From: Spirochaetales bacterium
GTDB taxonomy: Bacteria; Spirochaetota; Spirochaetia; DSM-2461
Direction: 5' to 3'
Assembly: GCA_028533045.1 (NCBI GenBank)
Contig: JAQQAP010000008.1
Span: forward strand, 186,001-250,000
DNA: 64,000 nt
This document shows positions 1 through 8,063 of the stretch, piece by piece. Position 1 is the first letter of the stretch, and each line of letters starts with the position of its first letter. Both the position numbers and the translations under genes were made by a program. The notes beneath the pieces were generated by a model. That model searched no databases. It saw only the letters and a program-made list of their open reading frames with translations, and was not told the DNA's origin.

Positions 1-660
1 ATGTTCGCTTGTATGGTAGGTAATGAGCATAATGATTACCTGGACGACTTTGGTACATACCGTAGCGTAGGCCAGCCCTTCGATTCCCATTTTTAAAACA
101 TAAACGCTAATACCGTTAAAAATGGTGTTACCCATAACCCCTACCAGAGAGATGCGGGAGGTGATATACATTTTTCCCTGCGCCTTAAAGAGAGCCATGT
201 AAAGCTGCATAATGAGGGAGAGGGGGTTGGAAATAAACCAGATTCTCGTGTAGATCAAAGTCGGTTCGTAAAGCTCGTCGGAAACCTTGATCAGCCTGAG
301 GATAAAGGGGGTAAAGCTGTATCCTACGATGGTGAAAATAAGGGAAAGAAACAAGATAATAATTCTGAGCTCCGTGGCATAGTCGGACGCCTCTTCCCTC
401 TTTTCCTGTCCCAGCAGCTTGGCAATAATGGTAATGCCTCCCCGGGAGATGCCAATGGCAATGGTTTGGATAATGATAAAGAGGGGCGTGACATAGGCGA
501 TGGACGCCACCTGGAGGCTTCCCAGGCGTGAGGCGAAGATCATGTCTATAAAGCTGTAGGAAGTGGTAAGGATTCCGGCCAGCATTACCGGAATAGTCGA
601 CTTGAAAATGAGAGGCAGAACGGGGTCGTTGTGTAAATCCAGTTTATTATTTCTTTTCAT
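1..660 (-). CDS. MATE family multidrug/Na+ antiporter, 5' part (runs off the window)
   Basis: The first 220 codons are present; the 3' part lies outside the window. The translation begins MKRNNKLDLHNDPVLPL and continues with strongly hydrophobic segments. The run IFKSTIPVMLAGILTTSY followed by FIDMIFASRLGSLQVAS is characteristic of the first helices of MATE exporters, inner-membrane antiporters that expel cationic or amphipathic compounds using Na+ or H+. There is no Shine-Dalgarno sequence. A second in-frame ATG lies 12 bases upstream (672), but a good promoter (TTGACC, 17 bases, TATGAT) ends 7 bases before the ATG at 660, so I chose 660 and suspect a leaderless mRNA. Family call is firm; substrate unknown. 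Confidence 0.85.
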   Translation of the reverse strand, partial: MKRNNKLDLHNDPVLPLIFKSTIPVMLAGILTTSYSFIDMIFASRLGSLQVASIAYVTPLFIIIQTIAIGISRGGITIIAKLLGQEKREEASDYATELRIIILFLSLIFTIVGYSFTPFILRLIKVSDELYEPTLIYTRIWFISNPLSLIMQLYMALFKAQGKMYITSRISLVGVMGNTIFNGISVYVLKMGIEGLAYATVCTKVVQVIIMLITYHTSEH

Positions 661-667
661 ATTTTCG

Positions 668-696
668 ATCATAGGCGGGGGATAATTTCCGGTCAA
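668..696 (-). promoter_or_regulatory. Promoter of the MATE gene, probable leaderless start
   Basis: On the minus strand TTGACC (691-696), a 17-base spacer and TATGAT (668-673) are followed by seven bases and then the ATG at 660. No ribosome site lies between. Transcription would start at or next to the ATG. Confidence 0.55.
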
Positions 697-796
697 TACA
701 CACAAAAAAGTGGGTATGATGACAGAGTTGTAATGGTATATCTCTTGTCCTTTTCTCTCTATTTGTGGATATTAATAATATCCATGGAGGTGGACT

Positions 797-2224
797 ATGA
801 CCAAATTCAGGTTTTTCGCAATGGTTCTGCTTTTTTCGGCGGGACTTTTTGCTCAGGATATTCCCGGCCTGACCCACAGAGAGCTGGACAACGGGCTGGA
901 ACTTTTTATGGTAGAGAATCACAACGTACCCCTTACGACGGTGCAAATTACCTTCCGCTGCGGGGCGCTGACCCAATCCCCCGAGACGGCAGGGCTCTTC
1001 CATTTATACGAACATATGCTTTTTAAGGGCAATCGGGCGTTCCCGACTCAAACCGAATTTATGGCGGCCATGAAGTCCCTGGGCGTAGGGAACTGGAACG
1101 GCGGAACAAGCACCGAATATGTGACCTACTATTTTACCATTCCCTCTGCCAAAACGGAGGAGGGAATCGCTTTTTGGAGCGAGGCCGTACGCTATCCCCT
1201 TTTTGACGAGGCGGAACTGGAAATAGAGAAGGATGTGGTTATCAATGAGATTAAGGGCTACCACAATGACCCGCAGGATAACTTCCGCCAGGCTCTCGTA
1301 AAGCGTCTTTTCTATAAGTTCCCCTGGCGGCGGGATGTTTCCGGGCCGGTAGATGTGGTGCAGAACTGCACGGTGGAACAGCTAAAGGAAATGCAGGAAA
1401 CCTTCTATACCCCGGACAATGGGGCCCTGTTTGTGGCGGGCGATATTGATCCCGATGCGGTGGAAGCGGCGGTGGAACGACTGATGGGCGATTGGGAAGC
1501 CAATCCTCAGCCCTATGTCATAGAAGAATCCCACCCCCCCATGGAACAGAGCGAACGGCTGGTGTTTCAGGAGCCCTCTCTCTATCCGGGCTTCGCCAAA
1601 ATCGGACTGCTCATGCGCGGCCCCGATGTACTGGACGATCCGGAGGCTACCTACGCTGCGGATGTACTCCTTACCCTTCTTTCCGACCCGGAAAGCCGCT
1701 TTCGTCAGACCATTTTTGACAAAGTTCCCGGTCTCTACGCACCGGAGTACATCACGAAATCCTACTACACCCAAAAGGACGGAGGGCAGATCACCTTTGG
1801 CGCCTTTGCGGTGATCGACGAGGGGGCCGACCCTTATGAAATTGCCGAACTCTTTCAAAACGCCGTTTTTGAGGAAGTGAAGCTTATGGTAAATGAGCCG
1901 GACTATTTTGGGGCGGAAGAGTATGAGATTATGAAAAATATTCTTGAGGATCAGCAGCTTTTGGCCATGGAAGTGCCCTCTTCTCTCATCTCAAATCTCT
2001 CCTTTTGGTGGGCTTCCGCTTCGAGCGACTATTTTTGGGACTACATCAAAAATATGCAGGCCGTCGGACCGGCGGATATCGCGTCCTATCTGGAAGATTA
2101 TGTTGTGGACAAACCCTGGCTCCTCTCGGTTCAGATGAGTCCGGACCTGTACGAACAGCATCCGGCCGGGGAAGGTTATGAGGAAATCGTAAAAGAATCG
2201 GCCTATTGGTGGCAGAGCAGATAG
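797..2224 (+). CDS. M16 family zinc peptidase, catalytic subunit
   Basis: A 475-residue pitrilysin/processing-peptidase-like protein. Residues 1-19 form a signal peptide ending LFAQ, so it acts in the periplasm or at the envelope. The inverted zinc motif HxxEH is complete at 69-73 (HLYEH), and the third ligand is probably E151 in the EKDVVINE segment, 78 residues later, as expected for the family. The size fits a two-domain half molecule rather than a full 900-residue pitrilysin. A strong ribosome site (GGAGGTGG) precedes the ATG. The gene is followed after 10 bases by a second M16 protein without the zinc motif, so the two probably form a heterodimer that degrades peptides. Family is certain; substrate unknown. 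Confidence 0.93.
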   Translation: MTKFRFFAMVLLFSAGLFAQDIPGLTHRELDNGLELFMVENHNVPLTTVQITFRCGALTQSPETAGLFHLYEHMLFKGNRAFPTQTEFMAAMKSLGVGNWNGGTSTEYVTYYFTIPSAKTEEGIAFWSEAVRYPLFDEAELEIEKDVVINEIKGYHNDPQDNFRQALVKRLFYKFPWRRDVSGPVDVVQNCTVEQLKEMQETFYTPDNGALFVAGDIDPDAVEAAVERLMGDWEANPQPYVIEESHPPMEQSERLVFQEPSLYPGFAKIGLLMRGPDVLDDPEATYAADVLLTLLSDPESRFRQTIFDKVPGLYAPEYITKSYYTQKDGGQITFGAFAVIDEGADPYEIAELFQNAVFEEVKLMVNEPDYFGAEEYEIMKNILEDQQLLAMEVPSSLISNLSFWWASASSDYFWDYIKNMQAVGPADIASYLEDYVVDKPWLLSVQMSPDLYEQHPAGEGYEEIVKESAYWWQSR

Positions 2225-2234
2225 GGAGAGACAG

Positions 2235-3611
2235 ATGAACTTAAACAGAAATATATCAAAACTGATTTTAGGACTGATTGTTAGCCTGATGATGACCGGG
2301 CTGAGCGCTTTGGCCCAGGGAGAGGCACCCCAGTCCCAAGGGGCGGAAATCGTCTCTCTGACTCTGGATAACGGGATTCCCCTCTTCGTCCAGCCCAGTG
2401 ATACGAGCCGGGTCCAATCGGTAAAAGTGTTCTTTAAGGGACACGCCCAGTTTGCCGAACCGGGACAGGACGGACTGGAGAAATTAACCTTAAAGTTGAT
2501 GGAACGGGGGTCGGAAAACTACAGCTGGGAAGAGGTTCAGGCCATGGAACGGGAGAAAAGCGCATCCGTCGGCGGTACGACCAAGCATTTTGACTACAGC
2601 GGTTTTTACTTAAAGACCCTAGATAAGTATTTTGACGAGACTTATCCTCTTTTTGTGGATGAATTGCTCCGCCCTTCCTGGGATGAGGAGGAATTTGAGA
2701 AGGTTAAAAATAGTCTTCTCATGGCCCGTACCCAAAAAGAGGCGGACCCCTATTCCCTGGCTTCCCAGATTCTTAACGACTCCTTCTTTGGGGATCATGC
2801 CTATCAAACCGATATTGACGGGAACCTTGAGACTCTGGAAGGGATCACCCTGGATGAGGTGAAAGCCTATTATGGAAGGATTCTCGACGGGAACAGGATG
2901 TTCTTTGTTGCGGTGGGGGATTTTGATCCGGAAGCGTTAAGGGACAGACTGAATGAGGATTTTGGCTCCCTTCCCATAAACAGAAAAGCCATTATTCCCG
3001 TCGGATCCCTTGGGGCCATAGAGGAGGATGTTCTGGTTGAACCCTTTGCTGATTCTCCCGGTTTGGCCTATGTGCGGGGCGACTGGGTAATTCCCGAGAT
3101 AAGCCCGGAAGAGAAAGCCGCCCTTCAGCTGGGGTTAAGCCTGCTCGATGATATTCTCTTTCAGGTGGTGCGCACAGAAAATTCAGCTTGCTATAGTGTG
3201 TGGAGTCATCTTTACGACTTCCAGGCCAAATACGCCTCCTTTGGAATCTACAAAACCCAGGTTCCCTACGATGTGGACGAGCTTGTTTTGGAAGCGGTCG
3301 ATATCCTGGCCTCCGGCCGATGTATGTCTACTGCCGCTGTGGGGGACGACCCCTATGTGTCTATTGAAGAGTCCCTTGAGTTCTATAAAGCCCAGTTTGT
3401 GACCGAATACTACTCGGATCAGCAGACCAACAATGTTATTGCCGAGCAGATTGGCCGTTCCTGGCTGTATGAAGGTGACCCGGCCGCTTATCGGGGCCAG
3501 TCGGAGCTGTGGAACGCTGTCACCGCAGAGGAAATTGTTGAGGTTATCAAGAAGTATGTTGTTGGTCAGCCCATAAAATGGATTGTGCTGGGCGGGGAAG
3601 ATGTGATTTAG
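2235..3611 (+). CDS. M16 family protein lacking the zinc motif (non-catalytic partner)
   Basis: 458 residues with an N-terminal signal peptide (about 1-28, ending ALAQ). The fold-level pattern matches the preceding gene (GIPLFVQPSDTSRV, the GRILDGNRMFFVAVGDFDPE segment, and a C-terminal helix region). Where the active subunit has HLYEH, this protein has KLTLK at 83-87, so it cannot bind catalytic zinc in the usual way. Active/inactive M16 pairs are known in mitochondrial processing peptidase and several bacterial heterodimers, in which the inactive chain helps bind substrate. Co-transcribed with the active subunit (10-base gap, GGGAGAG ribosome site). Confidence 0.9.
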   Translation: MNLNRNISKLILGLIVSLMMTGLSALAQGEAPQSQGAEIVSLTLDNGIPLFVQPSDTSRVQSVKVFFKGHAQFAEPGQDGLEKLTLKLMERGSENYSWEEVQAMEREKSASVGGTTKHFDYSGFYLKTLDKYFDETYPLFVDELLRPSWDEEEFEKVKNSLLMARTQKEADPYSLASQILNDSFFGDHAYQTDIDGNLETLEGITLDEVKAYYGRILDGNRMFFVAVGDFDPEALRDRLNEDFGSLPINRKAIIPVGSLGAIEEDVLVEPFADSPGLAYVRGDWVIPEISPEEKAALQLGLSLLDDILFQVVRTENSACYSVWSHLYDFQAKYASFGIYKTQVPYDVDELVLEAVDILASGRCMSTAAVGDDPYVSIEESLEFYKAQFVTEYYSDQQTNNVIAEQIGRSWLYEGDPAAYRGQSELWNAVTAEEIVEVIKKYVVGQPIKWIVLGGEDVI

Positions 3612-3616
3612 ATAAC

Positions 3617-3643
3617 TTATCAACTGTGAACAGTGTGTGATAA
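3617..3643. repeat. Imperfect inverted repeat after the M16 operon
   Basis: TTATCAACTGT (3617-3627) can pair with ACAGT and TGATAA (3630-3643) around a two-base loop, with a three-base bulge. It may be a transcript-end hairpin, but there is no adjacent T run. Confidence 0.35.
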
Positions 3644-3723
3644 TAGTGAAAAGAAAAGAGTGATATATGTTTTTTTTAGTAGGTCGGTATATTATATTGT
3701 CAAAAAATAACTGAGGTTTAGAT

Positions 3724-4773
3724 ATGTATCGATTTATTAGTTTTCTTTTAGTTTTATCATTTTGTTTTATTGGTTGTGATCAGGCAGAAAGCAATTCCAG
3801 TTCTTCAAATGGCACAAAGGTTTATGTTGCCGGTATGGAGTATGAGTATAATGACTATAGCGTTAAGACTCAGAAGGTAAAATATTGGGTAGATGGCGAG
3901 GAAACAACTCTTTCCGACTATAGTACGGCCTATGGGTATTCCATTGCTCTCGATGATGGGGACATTTATGTTGCCGGTTGTCAGTATGAGAAAAATGATG
4001 AGGGCAACTATCGTAATGTGGCAAAGTACTGGCTGAACGGGGAAGAGGTGGAACTCACCGATGCTAGTTATTCTGCCGGTGCTTATGATATTACGATTGA
4101 CGGTGATGATGTCTATGTGGCAGGTTATGAAAACAGTGATGATAACTATATCGCTAAATACTGGAAGAATGGGGAGGAAGTAGAACTAACAGACGGTACT
4201 TACAATGGTTATTCCTATTCTATATTTGTCAATAATGATGATGTTTATGTGGCAGGTTATGAAGACAGTGATGATGACTATATCGCTAAATACTGGCTTA
4301 ATGGGACTGAAGTCGAATTAAGCGATGGCACGGATAAGGCCATGGCCTATTCCATATATGTCAATAATGATGATGTTTATGTTGCCGGATATGAGGACAG
4401 TTCAAAATACATTGCCAAGTATTGGCTTAATGGGACAGCAGTCGAGTTAACCGATGATACTTATAATGCTAAAGCCTATTCTCTTGTTGTAGATAACGGT
4501 AGTGTCTATGTTGCCGGATATGAGGATAGTGATGAAGAAGATATAGCCAAGTATTGGGTAGATGGAGTGGCCGTAGATCTTACAGACGGAACATATGATG
4601 CCTGTGCCGAAGCAATTGCTGTGGACAATGGTGATGTGTATGTAGCGGGCTGGGAGAAAAATAGCGATGGTTACTATGACGCGAAGTATTGGAAGAATGG
4701 AAGCGAAGTCATTCTCTCAGACGGGGATTTTAGTGCTTATGGATACTCCATTGCTCTTGACACGGATAATTAA
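3724..4773 (+). CDS. Lipoprotein made of seven VYVAGY repeats (predicted beta-propeller)
   Basis: 349 residues. The N-terminus MYRFISFLLVLSFCFIGC is a lipoprotein signal with the lipobox cysteine at 18, followed by a Ser/Asn-rich linker. From about residue 31 to the end there are seven consecutive repeats of 43-50 residues, each with the pattern (V/I)YVAGxE, then AKYWxNGxxVxLxDGT, then a short AxSI segment and a Asp/Asn-rich turn. The last repeat ends exactly at the stop codon. Seven units suggest a closed seven-bladed propeller; that is inference. Repeats 3 and 4 are nearly identical at the DNA level, so duplication is recent. The gene is visibly more AT-rich than its neighbours, which could mean transfer. 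Function unknown, probably surface or periplasmic binding. Confidence 0.75.
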   Translation: MYRFISFLLVLSFCFIGCDQAESNSSSSNGTKVYVAGMEYEYNDYSVKTQKVKYWVDGEETTLSDYSTAYGYSIALDDGDIYVAGCQYEKNDEGNYRNVAKYWLNGEEVELTDASYSAGAYDITIDGDDVYVAGYENSDDNYIAKYWKNGEEVELTDGTYNGYSYSIFVNNDDVYVAGYEDSDDDYIAKYWLNGTEVELSDGTDKAMAYSIYVNNDDVYVAGYEDSSKYIAKYWLNGTAVELTDDTYNAKAYSLVVDNGSVYVAGYEDSDEEDIAKYWVDGVAVDLTDGTYDACAEAIAVDNGDVYVAGWEKNSDGYYDAKYWKNGSEVILSDGDFSAYGYSIALDTDN

Positions 4774-4789
4774 TCCTTTCCAAGTTTTA

Positions 4790-4818
4790 TTAGACTTTTT
4801 ACGCCGTAGATATAATAA
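4790..4818 (+). promoter_or_regulatory. Promoter-like sequence before the hemerythrin fragment
   Basis: A perfect TATAAT (4811-4816) lies nine bases before the ATG at 4826. Alternatively TTAGAC (4790-4795), 17 bases and TAATAA (4813-4818) leave seven bases to the ATG. No ribosome site is present. Confidence 0.4.
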
Positions 4819-4825
4819 TTAATCT

Positions 4826-4993
4826 ATGTTTGTACAATGGTCGGATGAAAAATACGGTTTGGGGATTCCCGAGATAGACAGGCAGCACCAGGAGCTTTTT
4901 CTTATTACCAATCAGCTCCATGAGTGCAGTCTGTCCGAGGTTCTCAAACGGCTCTACGCCTACACCCGCTTTCAGAAGAGCATCAAGTCCTAA
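4826..4993 (+). pseudogene. Truncated bacteriohemerythrin (N-terminal 55 residues only)
   Basis: The reading frame encodes MFVQWSDEKYGLGIPEI and then DRQHQELFLITNQLHE, the unmistakable start of a bacteriohemerythrin, including the first iron-ligand histidine in DRQHQELF. Family members are about 130 residues, but here the frame stops after YTRFQKSIKS, just where the conserved HFxxEE helix should begin. The remaining iron ligands are absent, and no continuation is seen because the convergent membrane-protein gene occupies the following DNA (its stop overlaps this one). It cannot form the diiron site, so I call it a decayed gene, although a promoter-like TATAAT remains upstream. Confidence 0.75.
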
Positions 4994-5814
4994 CGCCAGA
5001 GGTAGAGCTTGTAGATCCGGTGGGAAAAGAGAAAGCCGCCGATGAGCAGACAGGACATTCCTAAAAAGAAGCTTAAAAAGGTCATATAGAAGAGAAGGCT
5101 CTCTGCGACAATCGCCAAAAGACAGGCCAAAGTCAGCATAACATAATCCACCGTTTTTCTCTGATAGACAAACCAGAGGAAGTTTATGGGGATAATCAGT
5201 TTAACAATCAGGAAAAGAAAAAAGAGATTCAGCTCCCCCGTAGGCAGGTAGCTTAGGGTATTTCCAATGAACTGTCCGCCCATGGGAACCGTCGCGGCAA
5301 GGCAGAAGGATATGACCACGGCTGCCAGGAAAAAGGGGTCGCTTTTTTGGAAGCGGCTGTCAAAAACGGAAAGGCCCGAAAGAAGCAGAAAGAGAAGGGC
5401 GCTAAAACGAAAGAAGAGAACGGTCCGGCTCAAAAGCACCGAATAGGAGAAGGGAAGGCTGTACCAGGCCACGGCATAGCTACCAAGGCGGAGAGTGAGC
5501 AGGGAGAGGCAAAGCAGAAAGAGCTGGAAATAGAAAATTTCCTGTGAGGAGGAACGTTTGAATGTCAGTCCGATTATCAACGTCCCTATGAGTGTGGTAA
5601 AAGTAAATATTCCGTGCATTAGCAGGATTTGGCCGAGCCTGGTTGTTCCGTCAATATAATCCTGGAACCACCAGTTTTGCTCTACCAGAGAAAGGGGGTG
5701 AACTCCCGTGAGCCCTTCGAAACGGTTTAGAAGAAAGTAAAAAAGTAATCCGTTCAATATAAGGCTTCCAGTAAAGAGGGTATAGGTGATTTTGTGCCTT
5801 GTGGAGAGGGTCAT
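4990..5814 (-). CDS. Polytopic inner-membrane protein of unknown function
   Basis: 274 residues, almost entirely hydrophobic, with roughly eight membrane segments (for example 11-30, 61-85, 94-112, 130-150, 160-178, 195-218, 224-242 and 245-265 by eye). No catalytic motif or recognisable family signature. It is divergent from a GGDEF-EAL protein whose own N-terminus is multi-spanning, so a sensory role next to cyclic-di-GMP signalling is possible but unproven. It lacks a ribosome site; TATACT ends six bases before the ATG, suggesting a leaderless message. It overlaps the hemerythrin fragment by four bases tail to tail. Confidence 0.7.
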   Translation of the reverse strand: MTLSTRHKITYTLFTGSLILNGLLFYFLLNRFEGLTGVHPLSLVEQNWWFQDYIDGTTRLGQILLMHGIFTFTTLIGTLIIGLTFKRSSSQEIFYFQLFLLCLSLLTLRLGSYAVAWYSLPFSYSVLLSRTVLFFRFSALLFLLLSGLSVFDSRFQKSDPFFLAAVVISFCLAATVPMGGQFIGNTLSYLPTGELNLFFLFLIVKLIIPINFLWFVYQRKTVDYVMLTLACLLAIVAESLLFYMTFLSFFLGMSCLLIGGFLFSHRIYKLYLWR

Positions 5815-5820
5815 ATTTAA

Positions 5821-5839
5821 AGTATAACATAGGCCTATG
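5821..5839 (-). promoter_or_regulatory. -10 box and palindrome upstream of the membrane protein
   Basis: On the minus strand TATACT (5821-5826) is six bases from the ATG at 5814. Directly upstream in the spacer is the perfect palindrome CATAGGCCTATG (5828-5839), a possible operator. The -35 region is poor. Confidence 0.4.
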
Positions 5840-5903
5840 AAAAAAACTCCCCGTTTTTTGCTTCCTCCTGCCGATAATTTAATGAGGCCGGTAGGAGTGA
5901 AAA

Positions 5904-8063
5904 CTGAATAAGCTAAACCACAGAAAAATAACTCTCTTTCTCATGGCCTTGGGAGCCGGATTTTTCCTGAATACCCTTTCTATCGGTTTTGACGGTGGGG
6001 TTTCCTTCTATGCGGGGGGAATCTTTACTCTGCTGATTTTTCTGGCCTTTCCCTTCTCCTTCCTCTATGCCTGCCTGGGGGCTCTTATTATCAATTCAGC
6101 TCTTATCGGGAAAGAGTATTCCCTTCTCCTGCCTCTTGTGAGCCTGCTGGAAATATCCTTTTTAAGGATGGCACAAAAGAGAGACTGTGATAATCATATA
6201 GGCATAGACGGGGTTTTCTGGCTGGTTTTGGGGAGCCCGATTGCTTTTTTACTGGGGCACTTTGTTTATCCTCTCTCTTCGGGAGAGTCTCTGTTTCTGG
6301 CCTTCTCTTTAAGTTTTAACGGGGTTGTCTGTCTGACGGCGGCAGAAGGAATCTATTACGGTTGGTACCTCGTACGCGTGCGAATTCTCAGGAAGCGGGA
6401 TTTGAAGCCCTTTCCCATTAAAAAGCTTCTATTTAATGTGGTTTCCCTTGGATTCATGATACTGGCCCTTTTTGTTTATGCCCAGGAATATGATCACTAT
6501 ACCAGTTTGGCAAGTCATAACCTTTTGCTTCTTTTTCTTTTAGTTATGGTGATTGGAGCTTTTGGGGCGGCTCTCTATTTTTCTCAACTTTTGTCCCAGC
6601 CCCTTATCAAGCTGACCGGTATCATGGAGGCTTTGAGCCGGGAGGGGACAGACGAGCTGGAATTGATTCACTGGCCCGTCAGTACGATTGCCGAGGTTCA
6701 GGATCTTATAAACTACTCTCAGGTGTCCTACGGGAATATTATTGAGCGTAACATTCAGCTTGTCTCCCTTAATCGGTCCCTTGAATATTCCGCTCACTAT
6801 GACGGATTAACGAAGCTTCCCAACCGGACTCTTATTCAAAAGCGTCTTGAGGGGATGATTCGGAAGGGGGAGTTGTTTTCTCTGGTTTTCCTGGATCTAG
6901 ACGGTTTCAAAATGCTGAATGATACCCACGGACATAGAACGGGGGATGCCCTTCTTGTGGAATTCGCCTATCGCCTGACACAGTTGGGGAAGGATTATTT
7001 TGCCTCCCGTATGGGGGGAGATGAATTCGCCCTGATTATTGAAGGGGTCGATTACCGGGAAGCTCTGGAAGGACGGCTGGCGTTACTGAATGAGCAATTA
7101 GCCAAGCCAATAGATGTGAACGGGGAGCTCTATACCCTTCATTCGAGTATGGGAGCCGCCCTCTCTCCTCAGCACGGGGCTACCCTGACCGCTTTATTAA
7201 AGAGTGTGGATTTAGCACTATACAAGGCTCAGGCAGAAGGGACGAATCATTGGTATATCTATAGCGAAGAGCTGGATAACGCCCTCACCCAGTATGAGAT
7301 AGAACGGGGGATTTATAAGGCCTTTGAAGAGAGTCAGTTTGAGCTTTACTATCAGCCCCAGGTTGATATCCGTTCGGGAGAGATTGTGAGTCTTGAGGCT
7401 CTTATACGCTGGAATCATCCCGATCAGGGGCGGATTTCCCCCTCTCTCTTTATTCCCCTGGCCGAGCGTATGGATATTATTATCCCCCTGGGGTACTGGG
7501 TTATCGAGGAAGCGGCCAAAATGGGGAAAGCCCTGGTGGAAAGGGGATTTAAGGGTGTTGTCTCGGTGAATGTCTCTCCCCGTCAGTTTTCGGAGAGTAA
7601 TTTTTTTATAAGTACAAAAGAGATTCTTGAGAGGATCGGTCTTGCTCCTGAGTATTTTGGCATAGAAGTGACGGAAACTATGGTTATGGGTAATGTGAAG
7701 TTTACCAACCGGGTTATTTCACGTTTTATGAACTATGGAGTACACGTTTCTATCGATGATTTTGGAACCGGTTACACCTCATTAAGCCTACTTCAGGATC
7801 TGAATGTTCATACCCTCAAGATAGATCAGGCCTTTGTGAAGCAGGTCGGAAGAAATCGTAAAAACGAGATTGTGTTGAATAATATCATAAATCTGACCAG
7901 AGAGCTTGAGATGGATATTGTTGTAGAAGGAGTCGAGACAGAGGAGCAGAGCAACTTCTTCAAAGACCGGGCCTGTTACACTCTGCAGGGCTTTCTTCAC
8001 CATAAGCCGCTCGGCCCGGAGGAACTGAAGCAGGTCCTCCGGAAAGCGTCCGATTTTCGTTAA
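5904..8063 (+). CDS. Membrane GGDEF-EAL protein (cyclic-di-GMP turnover)
   Basis: About 719 residues. The N-terminal ~205 residues contain several membrane segments, followed by a linker. The GGDEF domain (about 280-440) carries an intact GGDEF, but the RxxD inhibitory site is replaced by LGKD. The EAL domain (about 455-710) keeps all key signatures: EALIRW, NVSPRQF, EVTET, DDFGTG, KIDQAF and EGVET, so it should be an active phosphodiesterase. The best start is a CTG at 5904: it has GGAG at a good distance and adds a positively charged N-terminus (NKLNHRKIT) before the first helix. The first in-frame ATG (5943) lies inside the hydrophobic stretch and lacks a ribosome site. Net activity cannot be decided by sequence. 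Confidence 0.9.
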   Translation: MNKLNHRKITLFLMALGAGFFLNTLSIGFDGGVSFYAGGIFTLLIFLAFPFSFLYACLGALIINSALIGKEYSLLLPLVSLLEISFLRMAQKRDCDNHIGIDGVFWLVLGSPIAFLLGHFVYPLSSGESLFLAFSLSFNGVVCLTAAEGIYYGWYLVRVRILRKRDLKPFPIKKLLFNVVSLGFMILALFVYAQEYDHYTSLASHNLLLLFLLVMVIGAFGAALYFSQLLSQPLIKLTGIMEALSREGTDELELIHWPVSTIAEVQDLINYSQVSYGNIIERNIQLVSLNRSLEYSAHYDGLTKLPNRTLIQKRLEGMIRKGELFSLVFLDLDGFKMLNDTHGHRTGDALLVEFAYRLTQLGKDYFASRMGGDEFALIIEGVDYREALEGRLALLNEQLAKPIDVNGELYTLHSSMGAALSPQHGATLTALLKSVDLALYKAQAEGTNHWYIYSEELDNALTQYEIERGIYKAFEESQFELYYQPQVDIRSGEIVSLEALIRWNHPDQGRISPSLFIPLAERMDIIIPLGYWVIEEAAKMGKALVERGFKGVVSVNVSPRQFSESNFFISTKEILERIGLAPEYFGIEVTETMVMGNVKFTNRVISRFMNYGVHVSIDDFGTGYTSLSLLQDLNVHTLKIDQAFVKQVGRNRKNEIVLNNIINLTRELEMDIVVEGVETEEQSNFFKDRACYTLQGFLHHKPLGPEELKQVLRKASDFR

